Source: Hadesarchaea archaeon (GTDB lineage: Archaea > Hadarchaeota > Hadarchaeia > Hadarchaeales > Hadarchaeaceae). From it: a stretch of 15,939 nt of DNA. The notes below the pieces were generated by a model. That model saw only the letters and a program-made list of their open reading frames with translations. It did no database searches and was not told the DNA's origin. Made by a program: the position numbers and the translations under genes. The stretch lies in NCBI GenBank assembly GCA_003661465.1, contig QMWE01000010.1, positions 1-15,939 of the forward strand. The letters are read 5' to 3'. Shown in pieces: positions 1 through 7,570 of the stretch (position 1 is the stretch's first letter; the number at the start of each line of letters is the position of its first letter).

Positions 1-1
1 A

Positions 2-949
2 TTTTTCGCGATTGCTCTTTCGGATGCCGGATACGGAATCGTGCTTGGACTTTTCATGGCATCGGGAGTATGGCTGGCCAAGATCTTTCCGAAAAAACTC
101 AGACGGATGATGATCGTCTGCGCTGGATTCACCGTCATCGTTGGCATCTTGATAGGAGGATGGTTCGGATTCGGAGGAGGAATGTGGGTAAATCCAATCC
201 AACAGCCGATACCTCTCCTCAAACTTGTCATATTCATCGGCATCCTTCATCTGATGCTGGCGATCGGATTGACGGGGGTGCTGAAGGACCTTGTAAGAAG
301 AGACTGGAAAAACGTGCTGTTCAATCGAGTCTCCCGCATGCTGATATTAATAGGCTTCTTCGGGCTGAGTTTCTGCGTGCTGGGCATAGGTCTGCACGAA
401 TTTGGGATAAACTTCACGTTCCCCAAGATGGATCTCTTCGCTGTATTCAATCCTCTTATCCCCGGAGATGTCACCGTGTCGATCTTCAGAATCCTGTTTT
501 ATCTCGGTCTAATCATCGGCATCATCGGATCTATGGTGAAAGGCAAGGGGATTAGTGGTAAAATTGGCGGTCCGATCAACGTCATTTACGGAATTACCGG
601 ATTGATATCCGACGTGACCTCCTATTCCAGGCTTTTGGCGTTGGGGATCGCCACCGGGATAATAGCGTTCTCCATAAACTTCATCATCGGGTTCGCATGG
701 GAGGGGATGATGCCAACCGAGCTCACTCCGCTATCCGCGATCTATGCAACGGTACTGCTGATAGCGTTCGGGTTCATCTTTGTAGCCGCTCACTCGTTCA
801 ATATTTTCATCAACTCGCTGGGTGGATTCATTCACACCATGCGCCTCCACTTCGCCGAATTTTTTGGAAAATTTTACGAAGGGGGCGGTGAAGAGTTCTC
901 TCCCTTTAAAGCTAAAAGGAAGTTTACCAAAGTAAAAGGGGGTGAATGA
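2..949 (+). CDS. atpI: A-type ATP synthase subunit I (a subunit), C-terminal part, 5' truncated
   Basis: This is the membrane stator of the A1Ao ATP synthase, which forms the ion half-channels against the rotor ring. The reading frame is open from base 2, so the gene begins before the window and only about 315 C-terminal residues are seen; the N-terminal cytoplasmic domain (usually over 300 residues) is missing. The visible part starts with the family motif SDAGYG and has about seven hydrophobic segments. The motif TSYSRLLALG (Arg codon at 629-631) carries the conserved arginine expected to face the rotor glutamate. The C-terminus shows HSFNIFINSLGGFIHTMRLH and then EFFGKFYEGGGEEFSPF, both typical of the family. 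It overlaps the start of subunit K. Identity is certain. A GTG at 41 is only an internal valine. Confidence 0.97.
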   Translation, partial: FFAIALSDAGYGIVLGLFMASGVWLAKIFPKKLRRMMIVCAGFTVIVGILIGGWFGFGGGMWVNPIQQPIPLLKLVIFIGILHLMLAIGLTGVLKDLVRRDWKNVLFNRVSRMLILIGFFGLSFCVLGIGLHEFGINFTFPKMDLFAVFNPLIPGDVTVSIFRILFYLGLIIGIIGSMVKGKGISGKIGGPINVIYGITGLISDVTSYSRLLALGIATGIIAFSINFIIGFAWEGMMPTELTPLSAIYATVLLIAFGFIFVAAHSFNIFINSLGGFIHTMRLHFAEFFGKFYEGGGEEFSPFKAKRKFTKVKGGE

Positions 950-1418
950 CCTGGCAGGTGAAGAAATCATAGCGCTGGCAGCTGGACTCGCGGTGGTAAT
1001 CCCAGGGATAATGTCCGCCATAGGTGTGGGAATGACAGGAGTAGCTGCGGCAGCGGTTTCCGCTGAGGACCCAAAAAAGTTCTCAAAACTTTTCGTGCTG
1101 GAAGTGCTTCCAGGTACCCAAGGAATATACGGCTTCGTCGCTGGCTTCCTCATCCTCATAGGAACAGGCCTGCTCGGGGGAGGAGGGGTAAAAACAGGAG
1201 TGGTCGAGCTAGCCGTGCTGGCTGCCGCTGTTCCTGCTATCCTGCAGGGATTTACAGCATATGCACAGGGGAAAGTAGCCACGGCAAGCGTTAGCGCTGT
1301 CGCGAAGAGACCAGAGGTATTCGGACAGGGGATAATGTACACAGTCATGGTCGAACTCTACGCCATTCTTGGATTACTGGCGACGATTTTGATCCTCACG
1401 AGCATCGGCGCGTTATAA
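942..1418 (+). CDS. atpK: A-type ATP synthase subunit K (rotor ring c subunit), four-helix form
   Basis: This is the proteolipid of the rotor ring that carries ions across the membrane. The 158 residues form two fused hairpins (four membrane helices), twice the size of a simple c subunit. Hairpin 1 has LPGTQGIYG (56-64) and hairpin 2 has AQGKV (108-112) and VELYAILG (137-144). Set against my memory of the Enterococcus hirae NtpK Na+ site (L61, T64, Q65, Y68, Q110, E139), the equivalents L56, T59, Q60, Y63, Q109 and E138 are all present. Hairpin 1 has Gly58 where a second glutamate would stand, so one ion site per subunit is inferred. The start is uncertain: GTG at 942 overlaps the end of atpI and lies inside the GGGGGTGA ribosome-binding sequence. 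A CTG at 951 is better spaced but is a rare start codon. Confidence 0.95.
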   Translation: MNDLAGEEIIALAAGLAVVIPGIMSAIGVGMTGVAAAAVSAEDPKKFSKLFVLEVLPGTQGIYGFVAGFLILIGTGLLGGGGVKTGVVELAVLAAAVPAILQGFTAYAQGKVATASVSAVAKRPEVFGQGIMYTVMVELYAILGLLATILILTSIGAL

Positions 1419-1430
1419 GGGGCGGTGACA

Positions 1431-2042
1431 TTGCCTATCGAGAAAGGCGCCCAGCTCATAGTGGATGATATCTTAAGAGAGGCGAGAGAAAAAGCCGGAT
1501 CGATAATCCAGGAAGCCAAAAAAGAGGCCCGCACCATCTTGGACGCTGCTCAACTCGGCGCGAAAGAAGAGGAAAAACAGGAGATGAAAAACGCAAAAAT
1601 CCGCGGAGAGGAGATGTACGAGGGGATACTCGCCGAAAGTCGGATGCGGGCGAAAAAAGAAATCCTTCAGAAACGGGAAGAACTGATAAACGAAACCTTC
1701 AAAAAAGCTGAAACCAGCCTCCGGAAGTACTGCTCATCCCAAAGATATGAAGAGGACCTACTCCACATGACGATGGATGCCATCAAAAAGCTCGGAGGAT
1801 CCAGAGCTGTGATCCAAGCCAACCGTCGCGATCTGAAAATCTTGGAAAAACACGAGGACAGACTCAAGCGGGAGTTCGGCAAGGTTTCTCTTGGTGAAAC
1901 CATCAAGGCGATCGGAGGAATAAAAGTCATAGCGCCAGACCTGAAAATTGAAGTGGACGAGACATTTGATGGCAGAATGCGGAGAGAATTCGAGACGTTG
2001 AGGATGAGGGTGGCAAAGATCCTTTTCGAAGGGTTGAAATGA
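1431..2042 (+). CDS. atpE: A-type ATP synthase subunit E (peripheral stalk)
   Basis: This is a peripheral stalk subunit that ties the catalytic head to subunit I and resists rotation. The protein has about 203 residues, the usual length. Residues about 10-95 are highly charged and rich in Ala, Lys and Glu with a right-handed coiled-coil look (REAREKAGSIIQEAKKEAR). A globular C-terminal domain has GGIKV and then DETFDGRMRREFE and VAKILFEG, matching the family's end. I chose TTG at 1431 because GGGGCGGTGA lies just before it. The in-frame GTG at 1425 is part of that ribosome-binding sequence and would add two residues. It begins 12 bases after subunit K ends and overlaps subunit C by 4 bases (ATGA), so the genes are co-transcribed and probably translationally coupled. 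Confidence 0.93.
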   Translation: MPIEKGAQLIVDDILREAREKAGSIIQEAKKEARTILDAAQLGAKEEEKQEMKNAKIRGEEMYEGILAESRMRAKKEILQKREELINETFKKAETSLRKYCSSQRYEEDLLHMTMDAIKKLGGSRAVIQANRRDLKILEKHEDRLKREFGKVSLGETIKAIGGIKVIAPDLKIEVDETFDGRMRREFETLRMRVAKILFEGLK

Positions 2043-3172
2043 TAGAGGTCATCGTCTTCGTCCTAGTCCTGATGGGAGCTCTCCTCGCCTGGGTCACCAT
2101 CAGCGCCAAGCGCTCGATGGCGTATGTATTTTGCAATGCTACGGTTAGCGCATGGGAAGCCAAGCTGCTTTCGGAGGCACGCCTGATGGAACTTGTGGAG
2201 ACCCAGAGCATCACGAACATCTTTTCCGCGCTTGATGAGACCGAATACCGGCCACAGTTCACCGAAATCCAGCGCGGGGGGGAGGTGGACATGATCGCCG
2301 TGGAGAAAGCATTCATGGAAAATCTGAACATGCGGTACAGCGAGTTGCTGTCCATGGTACCCCGGGAAAGAAAAGATATCGTCATGAAAATTTTGCAACG
2401 AAGAGATCTCATGAATCTTAAAACGATCGTGACCATGATTCACGAAAAGGTACCTCCCGAACAAAGAATTCACCATCTAGTGCCCTCTCCCACCATGTCC
2501 CAAGAGAGACTCGAAATGCTAGCATCGGCAGAGGACTTTAATGAGTTACTCGAATTTCTAAAAGGAAGCGAATACTTTGACGTTGTGGCGGGATCACTTG
2601 AGGACTATGAAAAGATAGGGATCACAGCCATGATATCAGCACTCGACATGAATTATTACAAAAATCTATGGAAGGAGGTACTGAAAAAACGTTCGCAGCG
2701 TTCAATCCTGAAGTCGATGATAGGATACGAGATAGACTCGGCGAATATCAAACTCATCTTGCGACTCAAACAGGAAAACGCGCGCCCAGAGGAGATCGAA
2801 AAGCGTCTCATAAGACCATCTCACGAGCTCACAGAGGAGATGCTCAGAGCCATGATAACGGCGAATGACATCCGCTCCGCGATACACATGATCCGCATCA
2901 CCACGCCGGGAAGTGTGCTGTCCAACGCCATCACACAGATAGAACGAGAGGGGGTCCAAGCAGCAGAACGGGCTCTGGATGAGGGCCATCTCAAACTATG
3001 TAGATGGCTCGGGCTCACAAAATTTTTCAGCATAGCACCGGTGATCTCCTACATCAAACAAAAAGAGGCAGAGGTGAAAAATCTACGTGCGATAATCAGA
3101 CTAAAGATGGATGGGTTTCAGCCACAAAAAATTAAGGAAAAAATGGTGAGGGTGCCAAAAATTGAGCTATAG
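2039..3172 (+). CDS. atpC: A-type ATP synthase subunit C (d-like, rotor to central stalk adaptor)
   Basis: Subunit C is the funnel-shaped adaptor that sits on the c ring and receives the D/F central stalk. The 377 residues are mostly helical. The family shows in SARLMEL-type text near residues 40-55 (LLSEARLMELVE) and in repeated three-helix units such as RRDLMNLKTIV and RLILR-like helices. The end (IRLKMDGFQPQKIKEKMVRV) resembles the usual INLRAIL-type C-terminus. Residues 1-20 form a strongly hydrophobic stretch (IEVIVFVLVLMGALLAWV) that may be a membrane-touching helix. The ATG start overlaps the subunit E stop by 4 bases, and the end overlaps subunit F by 11 bases. Assignment rests on family text and operon position. 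Confidence 0.93.
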   Translation: MIEVIVFVLVLMGALLAWVTISAKRSMAYVFCNATVSAWEAKLLSEARLMELVETQSITNIFSALDETEYRPQFTEIQRGGEVDMIAVEKAFMENLNMRYSELLSMVPRERKDIVMKILQRRDLMNLKTIVTMIHEKVPPEQRIHHLVPSPTMSQERLEMLASAEDFNELLEFLKGSEYFDVVAGSLEDYEKIGITAMISALDMNYYKNLWKEVLKKRSQRSILKSMIGYEIDSANIKLILRLKQENARPEEIEKRLIRPSHELTEEMLRAMITANDIRSAIHMIRITTPGSVLSNAITQIEREGVQAAERALDEGHLKLCRWLGLTKFFSIAPVISYIKQKEAEVKNLRAIIRLKMDGFQPQKIKEKMVRVPKIEL

Positions 3173-3500
3173 AATAGCCGTGATAGGTGATCTGTCCACA
3201 TCTACCGGAATGGCGTTGGCAGGAGTATCATATACGCACGTGCACAAAAGCAGGGAAGAAACTCTCGAAAAATTGAGAAAATTTCTAGAAGACGAGAGTA
3301 TCGGGCTGGTTTTACTGACCTACCGCATTGCCGAGGAGTTGGAACCGGAATTCGGTCAGCTGATGCGTGGGAAGGGCATGCTTCCTGTGGTCCTCAAAAT
3401 CCCGGACAAAACTGGATACATGCCGTCGATCGATGAACTCAGCGAGGTAATCAGACGAACCGTCGGAACCGAAGTCACTATAAAAGGAGAGATGAGGTAG
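3162..3500 (+). CDS. atpF: A-type ATP synthase subunit F (central stalk)
   Basis: Subunit F is the small Rossmann-like part of the central stalk, which binds subunit D and modulates turnover. The protein has 112 residues, the usual size. It begins IAVIGDLSTSTGMALAG, the family's opening motif (IGD followed by a glycine and LAG). LVLLTYRIAEEL (about 46-57) and LPVVLKIPDKTG (about 75-86) follow in the expected order. The start is TTG at 3162, inside the end of subunit C, with GGTGAGGGTG upstream as ribosome binding site. Its stop codon (3498-3500) directly abuts the ATG of subunit D. In most archaeal operons the catalytic subunits A and B come next; here they do not. Confidence 0.94.
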   Translation: MSYRIAVIGDLSTSTGMALAGVSYTHVHKSREETLEKLRKFLEDESIGLVLLTYRIAEELEPEFGQLMRGKGMLPVVLKIPDKTGYMPSIDELSEVIRRTVGTEVTIKGEMR

Positions 3501-4139
3501 ATGGCGACGAACCTGACAGCTCCTCCAACCCGTATGGAACTCATAAAGCTCAAACGTAGGATAGACCTAGCTCAGAGAGGACATGACCTGCTCAGAGAGA
3601 AAATGGACGCTCTGGTGATGGAGTTCTTCGATGTGCTGAGGAGGATTCAGGATTCGAAACGGGTAGCGATCGAACAACTTCACAAAGCGCACCAGGCGCT
3701 GAGCGAGTGCTTCGCCGAAATTGGGACGATCGAGACCCTAGAGTCCGCCAGGGAGACCATCCGCGATGCCAGGTTGGAGATCTCAAGCCGTCACGTCATG
3801 GGTATCTCGGTACCGATGATCGAGGATGTCGAAATGAAGCGTGACGCCCTAGCCAGAGGGTATGGCTTGCACACGACATCCTCTGCACTTGACGAATCAG
3901 CCAGAGAATTCGAACTTGCCCTCAAGCTTTTGATCAGGTACGCAGAACTAGAGGCTTCCGCCTTCGCCATAGCCAAAGAACTGGAAAAGACCAGACGCAG
4001 GGTAAATGCCCTTGAGTACATACTGATACCGAGACTGGAGCGGACCATCAAGTTCATATCGATGAGGCTAGACGAAATGGAGCGCGAAAACTTCACGAGG
4101 TTAAAACGAATAAAAGCAATACTTGAGGAACGCAGATAA
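3501..4139 (+). CDS. atpD: A-type ATP synthase subunit D (central stalk rotor shaft)
   Basis: Subunit D is the long coiled-coil shaft that turns inside the A3B3 head, equivalent to the gamma subunit of F-type enzymes. The 212 residues match the usual length. The N-terminal helix carries PTRMELIKLKRRIDLAQRGH and then LLREKMDAL, and the C-terminal helix carries RVNALEYILIPRLERTIKF and then RLDEMERENFTRLKRIK. Both are family hallmarks, and the two helices pair to form the shaft. ATG at 3501 directly follows the subunit F stop, with GGAGAGATGAGGT as ribosome binding site within the F end. The gene is complete and shows no sign of decay. That matters because the A and B genes normally found immediately upstream are missing here. 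Confidence 0.96.
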   Translation: MATNLTAPPTRMELIKLKRRIDLAQRGHDLLREKMDALVMEFFDVLRRIQDSKRVAIEQLHKAHQALSECFAEIGTIETLESARETIRDARLEISSRHVMGISVPMIEDVEMKRDALARGYGLHTTSSALDESAREFELALKLLIRYAELEASAFAIAKELEKTRRRVNALEYILIPRLERTIKFISMRLDEMERENFTRLKRIKAILEERR

Positions 4140-4141
4140 CT

Positions 4142-4525
4142 ATGGATCGTCTGATCAAGCTGGAACTCGGTAGGCTCAACGCACATCTCCCGAGGAACCG
4201 TGTATCGCTGAGAGAGGCCCTCGCTTCCCCAAACCCTGGGGTGAACACCCTGGACGGGAGCAGACATGTGTTCAAGCGGGAAGAGCTTAGGTTTCTCGCC
4301 GGACTTTTACCTGAGGACAGATGGGACGAATTACGGCTTCCCATTTTGATATCATTCGAACATGGGCTCGGCAGAGGCGCCGCCAAAATAAAGGGAAACG
4401 TGGAAACGTGGATAGCCGGAAAAATCTTGGGCAAAGAGGCCGATGGGGAAATGGTGATCTACAGACCAGAGGTCCTTCTCTTGCGAAGAAAACTTCCAAC
4501 GACGACCCAGTATGTCTTCAGGTGA
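4142..4525 (+). CDS. DUF61 / UPF0216 family protein, function unknown
   Basis: This is a conserved archaeal protein of unknown function, 127 residues, the family's usual size. Recognisable family text runs from MDRLIKLELGRLNAHLP at the start, through a central DGSRHVFKREELRFLAGLLP, to YRPEVLLLRRKLPTTTQYVF at the end. There is no signal peptide, membrane segment or cysteine motif, so it is probably a soluble cytoplasmic protein. It starts two bases after the end of subunit D and runs in the same direction, so it is most likely transcribed with the ATP synthase genes. That may reflect only housekeeping clustering. Its last codons contain the GGTGA ribosome binding site of the next gene. I give no function. 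Confidence 0.88.
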   Translation: MDRLIKLELGRLNAHLPRNRVSLREALASPNPGVNTLDGSRHVFKREELRFLAGLLPEDRWDELRLPILISFEHGLGRGAAKIKGNVETWIAGKILGKEADGEMVIYRPEVLLLRRKLPTTTQYVFR

Positions 4526-4530
4526 AAAAT

Positions 4531-4812
4531 ATGAAAACTGGCAAACTGACCGTGCTCGCAGCGCTTTTCTACCCACTCGTCCTCTCAAACTTGGCGGTTG
4601 GATTCTTAGCCTTCGTTATGATCCTCGCTAAGCTGGATCCTCTCTTCATCTCTACCGCGATCCTGTGGTTTTACTTCACGTGCGTAACTTCGATTTACCT
4701 CGTCTCTGAACGTGCACTCAAAACATTTGGGGTGCACCGAATTTTTCTCTGCCTCATGCTCGTCATCGGAACTCTTTCGATCATCTCCACATTATTACTT
4801 CTTCTGAGATGA
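4531..4812 (+). CDS. Small three-helix membrane protein, unknown
   Basis: The protein has 93 residues with three hydrophobic segments at about 7-32, 38-58 and 70-92, separated by short loops (AKLDP, SERALKTFGVHR). No family was recognised. ATG at 4531 is chosen because GGTGA lies five bases upstream, overlapping the DUF61 stop codon; longer readings of this frame would run back through DUF61 out of frame. The position suggests it is the last gene of the ATP synthase transcript. Its 3' end overlaps the 3' end of secD, on the opposite strand, by 18 bases. A helper role in ATP synthase assembly, as suggested for the small AtpI/UncI proteins of bacteria, is only an analogy. Confidence 0.7.
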   Translation: MKTGKLTVLAALFYPLVLSNLAVGFLAFVMILAKLDPLFISTAILWFYFTCVTSIYLVSERALKTFGVHRIFLCLMLVIGTLSIISTLLLLLR

Positions 4813-6645
4813 TTCTCGACCTCGAAGAATTCCAGTGGCTCTGGAATGCCTCCACCCTATGATCGCGCTGGCCATCCGAGCATATACTGGCCGTGTCAGA
4901 AACACGGCGATCAGCAAACCGGCAATTGTGATGATGGCAAACCCTCTCATCGCTCCGAAACCAAGCCAAGCGAGCATGGCCATGGCCGCCACGGTTGTGG
5001 CCACTGCGACAAATATTATCCCAAATGCCCGGGAGACCCTTCCCCTTAGGTTCACCGTCTTTGCTTCGGGTAGACCTCCCCTGAGTATCTCGTCTGTTAT
5101 AATTATCTGGTGGTCGACCCCGGTACCGATGACGATGATTAGACCTCCAAGTTCGGGCAGACCGATGGACCAATGGAGAACGGATGCCGTCCCGAGGGTG
5201 ATCACCAATTCACATATCATGGTGGCTATAATAGAAAAACCAATGAGGATGTCCCGATATCGGAAGTACACAAGTGCCCAGACCCCAATAAGTGCCGCCA
5301 TTCCTGCAATAATCGCCTCCCTCAGAAACTCCGTGCCCAATCGGGCATCTATGGACGTCTCACTTTCATACGAGATGTTGACGGGCAACCTCTCCGACAG
5401 CACTAACCTCAGGTTCCTAGCTTCGTTCATCGCCTCCTCCTGCGACGCACGAGTGATGGTGATCACAAGCTCCTTAGTCACCTCCCCGGAAGCGAGGCGG
5501 GACGCCAAGCTTGGACTGATCGTCACCACGCTCTTGAGACCACATGCTCTCTCGATCCAGTCCTCGACACTTTCGTCTGTAAGCCTGGAGATGTTTTCGA
5601 CCTCATAGTCTGAAGGTATATTTTCAACTACCTCATCAGGAAAATCACCGAGCAGGAGAACCTTTAATTTCAGGCCAACCTGATTTTCCAGAAACTGTCT
5701 GGCCGATGACGAGAGCTCCCCCACATCGCTCCCAACCGCAGAGACGTTTATGGGGTATTCCATCCCCTGTTCAGTCATTCCCTTGAACATCTTTTCACTG
5801 GTGTCGTATACGAGCGAGGCCGGAAGCTCGCTCAGGATATCGCTGTCGAAGAGCACTATGGAGTCGGATGGACGGTCAACATAAATCACAGTCGGGTAGT
5901 TGGCCTTGCCTGCCGCTGCATCCCTGAAACGCGTGGCTCCATCATTCGTCAACCTGAAGGGTAACTCGACCGTCTGAGACCCAGGAGCACTTGGATACGG
6001 CGCTCCTACGCTCACTATATCCTCTCCGCGCAGCAGGACCTCGTTCTCAAAGAAAATTTCGAGCCGCCCGGGCTTTCCAAGAAGGGTTTTGGCCTGTTCG
6101 GTGGAGAGTCCCGCGGCCTCAAAGAGAACCAAGTTGGCCCCCAGTGCCCTGAACTGTACGCCAAGTGTCCCATATGGATCCACCCTAGTCTCGAGGATGG
6201 AGATCACCTCATCACGGGTCGCATCGCTTATCGTCTCTTCTATTTTCATAACGGTGCCGAGATCCCCGATTATCTCCTCGAGCATATCTGAGGTGACCGG
6301 TCTCCCGATTTCTGCCACAGCCTGTCCAGTTGATGAATCAAAACTTATGGTCTTGATGCTCACATACAGATTGTCCTCGAGTTTCTCCACCATCAGGGAC
6401 CAAGCGTTTTCCACATTTTCCTGATCTATCTTGAATGTGACGTGATAAGCTTCAAGCCCCAAGATTATCCTAGAGCCACCGACGATATCCACGCCAAAGC
6501 TCAAACCACGTGTGTACTCCGACGGCCATCCGATCGCCTCCTCCACCCTCGGGTCGACCTCTTTCCACGGACTCCAGACCAGCATGACCGACAGGAAAGC
6601 CACGAGCAGCATCAACAGGACCCGCCGTTCTCTAAGTACTGACAT
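4795..6645 (-). CDS. secD: Protein-export membrane protein SecD (archaeal)
   Basis: SecD works with SecF next to the SecY channel and helps move proteins across the membrane, in bacteria using the proton gradient. The 616 residues show a first membrane helix at about 8-24, then a large external domain that opens with FGVDIVGGSRIILGLE. A block of five membrane helices follows at about 443-585. The key motif GTGVDHQIIITDE has its conserved Asp at about 511. ATG at 6645 is chosen because GGAGG and AAAGGAT lie just upstream. An ATG at 6675 would add ten residues and lacks such a site. The start overlaps the secF end by 14 bases, so translation is probably coupled. Archaea have no SecA, so here it is thought to help release or fold exported proteins. 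Confidence 0.95.
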   Translation of the reverse strand: MSVLRERRVLLMLLVAFLSVMLVWSPWKEVDPRVEEAIGWPSEYTRGLSFGVDIVGGSRIILGLEAYHVTFKIDQENVENAWSLMVEKLEDNLYVSIKTISFDSSTGQAVAEIGRPVTSDMLEEIIGDLGTVMKIEETISDATRDEVISILETRVDPYGTLGVQFRALGANLVLFEAAGLSTEQAKTLLGKPGRLEIFFENEVLLRGEDIVSVGAPYPSAPGSQTVELPFRLTNDGATRFRDAAAGKANYPTVIYVDRPSDSIVLFDSDILSELPASLVYDTSEKMFKGMTEQGMEYPINVSAVGSDVGELSSSARQFLENQVGLKLKVLLLGDFPDEVVENIPSDYEVENISRLTDESVEDWIERACGLKSVVTISPSLASRLASGEVTKELVITITRASQEEAMNEARNLRLVLSERLPVNISYESETSIDARLGTEFLREAIIAGMAALIGVWALVYFRYRDILIGFSIIATMICELVITLGTASVLHWSIGLPELGGLIIVIGTGVDHQIIITDEILRGGLPEAKTVNLRGRVSRAFGIIFVAVATTVAAMAMLAWLGFGAMRGFAIITIAGLLIAVFLTRPVYARMASAIIGWRHSRATGILRGRESSQKK

Positions 6646-7513
6646 GATATCCTTTCCTCCTCTGTCGTTCAACATGGCGCAGGAGTATGGCCGCGTTCAG
6701 GAACCACGTGTTGAAGATATCGATGATTATGCCGAAGATCAACACCGCAGTGAGCTGGGAAAGTTGCGGAGCGGTCGTGATGACATTTAGCGAGACGATC
6801 GGTATCAAAGTGCTACAGTTCATCATCAATCCGGTGCGCATCGCGTCGACCACCCTCCGCCTAGGCTCGTCCTCCATTCTTTTGAGCACGCGTGTGGTGA
6901 GAAGGACATTCGTGTCGACAGCGTAACCTATCAACATCAGGAAACCGGCGATCGATGCCAAACTGAGCTCAACCCCGAAGAGCGCCATGCACCCGAGTAC
7001 CCCCAACATATCAAGCGCGACGGAGAGAAGGATCGCCCCTATGGTGATCCGTTTCCGGAACGCGATGAAAACTATTACCGCCATAGCGACGAACGCGCCG
7101 ATGAGGGCGTTTCTGGCCTGTTCGGAGTAAAGACCGGTGATGGTCGGGCCCATCGTCTCTATCGTGATGGCGTCCTCGAGAATACCGAATTGACCCGAGA
7201 ACATCGACTTGACGAGATTCTCTCCGTTATCGTCGAGTACGTTGTCCGTCCTTATGTCGAGACCGTTCTCGATGGGGTCCACGTCCACGTCGCTTCCGAG
7301 CAGATTCTCAACGGCGGCCTCGACATTCTCGATGTCCGGAAGATTTTCCCCACTCACACGTATCAGGGATCCACCCCTGAAATCCCTGCTCACCGGAAAG
7401 GCGCCAGATGCCAGAGCCACCAAAGTGACGGAACTGAGGAATATCGCCAACGCCAACGGAATTGCTGCCAGCTGACGCCCGCTCAGACGTTGCTGAGGCC
7501 ATGCGAGCTTCAT
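6632..7513 (-). CDS. secF: Protein-export membrane protein SecF (archaeal)
   Basis: SecF is the partner of SecD in the translocation-assisting membrane complex. The 293 residues have a first helix at about 15-36, then DFRGGSLI (44-51), a small external domain, and five membrane helices towards the C-terminus. The conserved motif IGYAVDTNVLL holds Asp200, equivalent to the functional aspartate of the SecDF family. The ATG at 7513 has GAGGGT just upstream. secF precedes secD and overlaps it, so the two form one transcript. The start lies 57 bases from the divergent trmI gene, so the operon promoter must be in that gap. Confidence 0.95.
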   Translation of the reverse strand: MKLAWPQQRLSGRQLAAIPLALAIFLSSVTLVALASGAFPVSRDFRGGSLIRVSGENLPDIENVEAAVENLLGSDVDVDPIENGLDIRTDNVLDDNGENLVKSMFSGQFGILEDAITIETMGPTITGLYSEQARNALIGAFVAMAVIVFIAFRKRITIGAILLSVALDMLGVLGCMALFGVELSLASIAGFLMLIGYAVDTNVLLTTRVLKRMEDEPRRRVVDAMRTGLMMNCSTLIPIVSLNVITTAPQLSQLTAVLIFGIIIDIFNTWFLNAAILLRHVERQRRKGYHVST

Positions 7514-7570
7514 GTTCAGACCCTCTTATTATTTTTAGATATGGGTAAATAACTTGGCGGGGAGGGCACC
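7514..7570. promoter_or_regulatory. Divergent promoter region between secF and trmI
   Basis: This 57-base AT-rich gap must hold both promoters. For secF (minus) a TATA-like TTATTTAC lies at 7552-7545, giving an expected transcript start near 7524. For trmI (plus) the T-rich TTATTATTTTTA at 7526-7537 is the best candidate, followed by the ribosome binding site GGGGAGG before the GTG. The assignments rest on spacing only, and the two elements lie back to back, so the promoters may compete. Confidence 0.45.

Noticed and set aside
4321..4530. Upstream extension of the small membrane protein frame to 4321
   Set aside because: It runs through the DUF61 gene out of frame, and the best ribosome binding site serves ATG 4531.
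4835..5608. Plus-strand open frame of 257 codons
   Set aside because: It is the shadow of secD on the opposite strand; composition is odd and no motif is seen.
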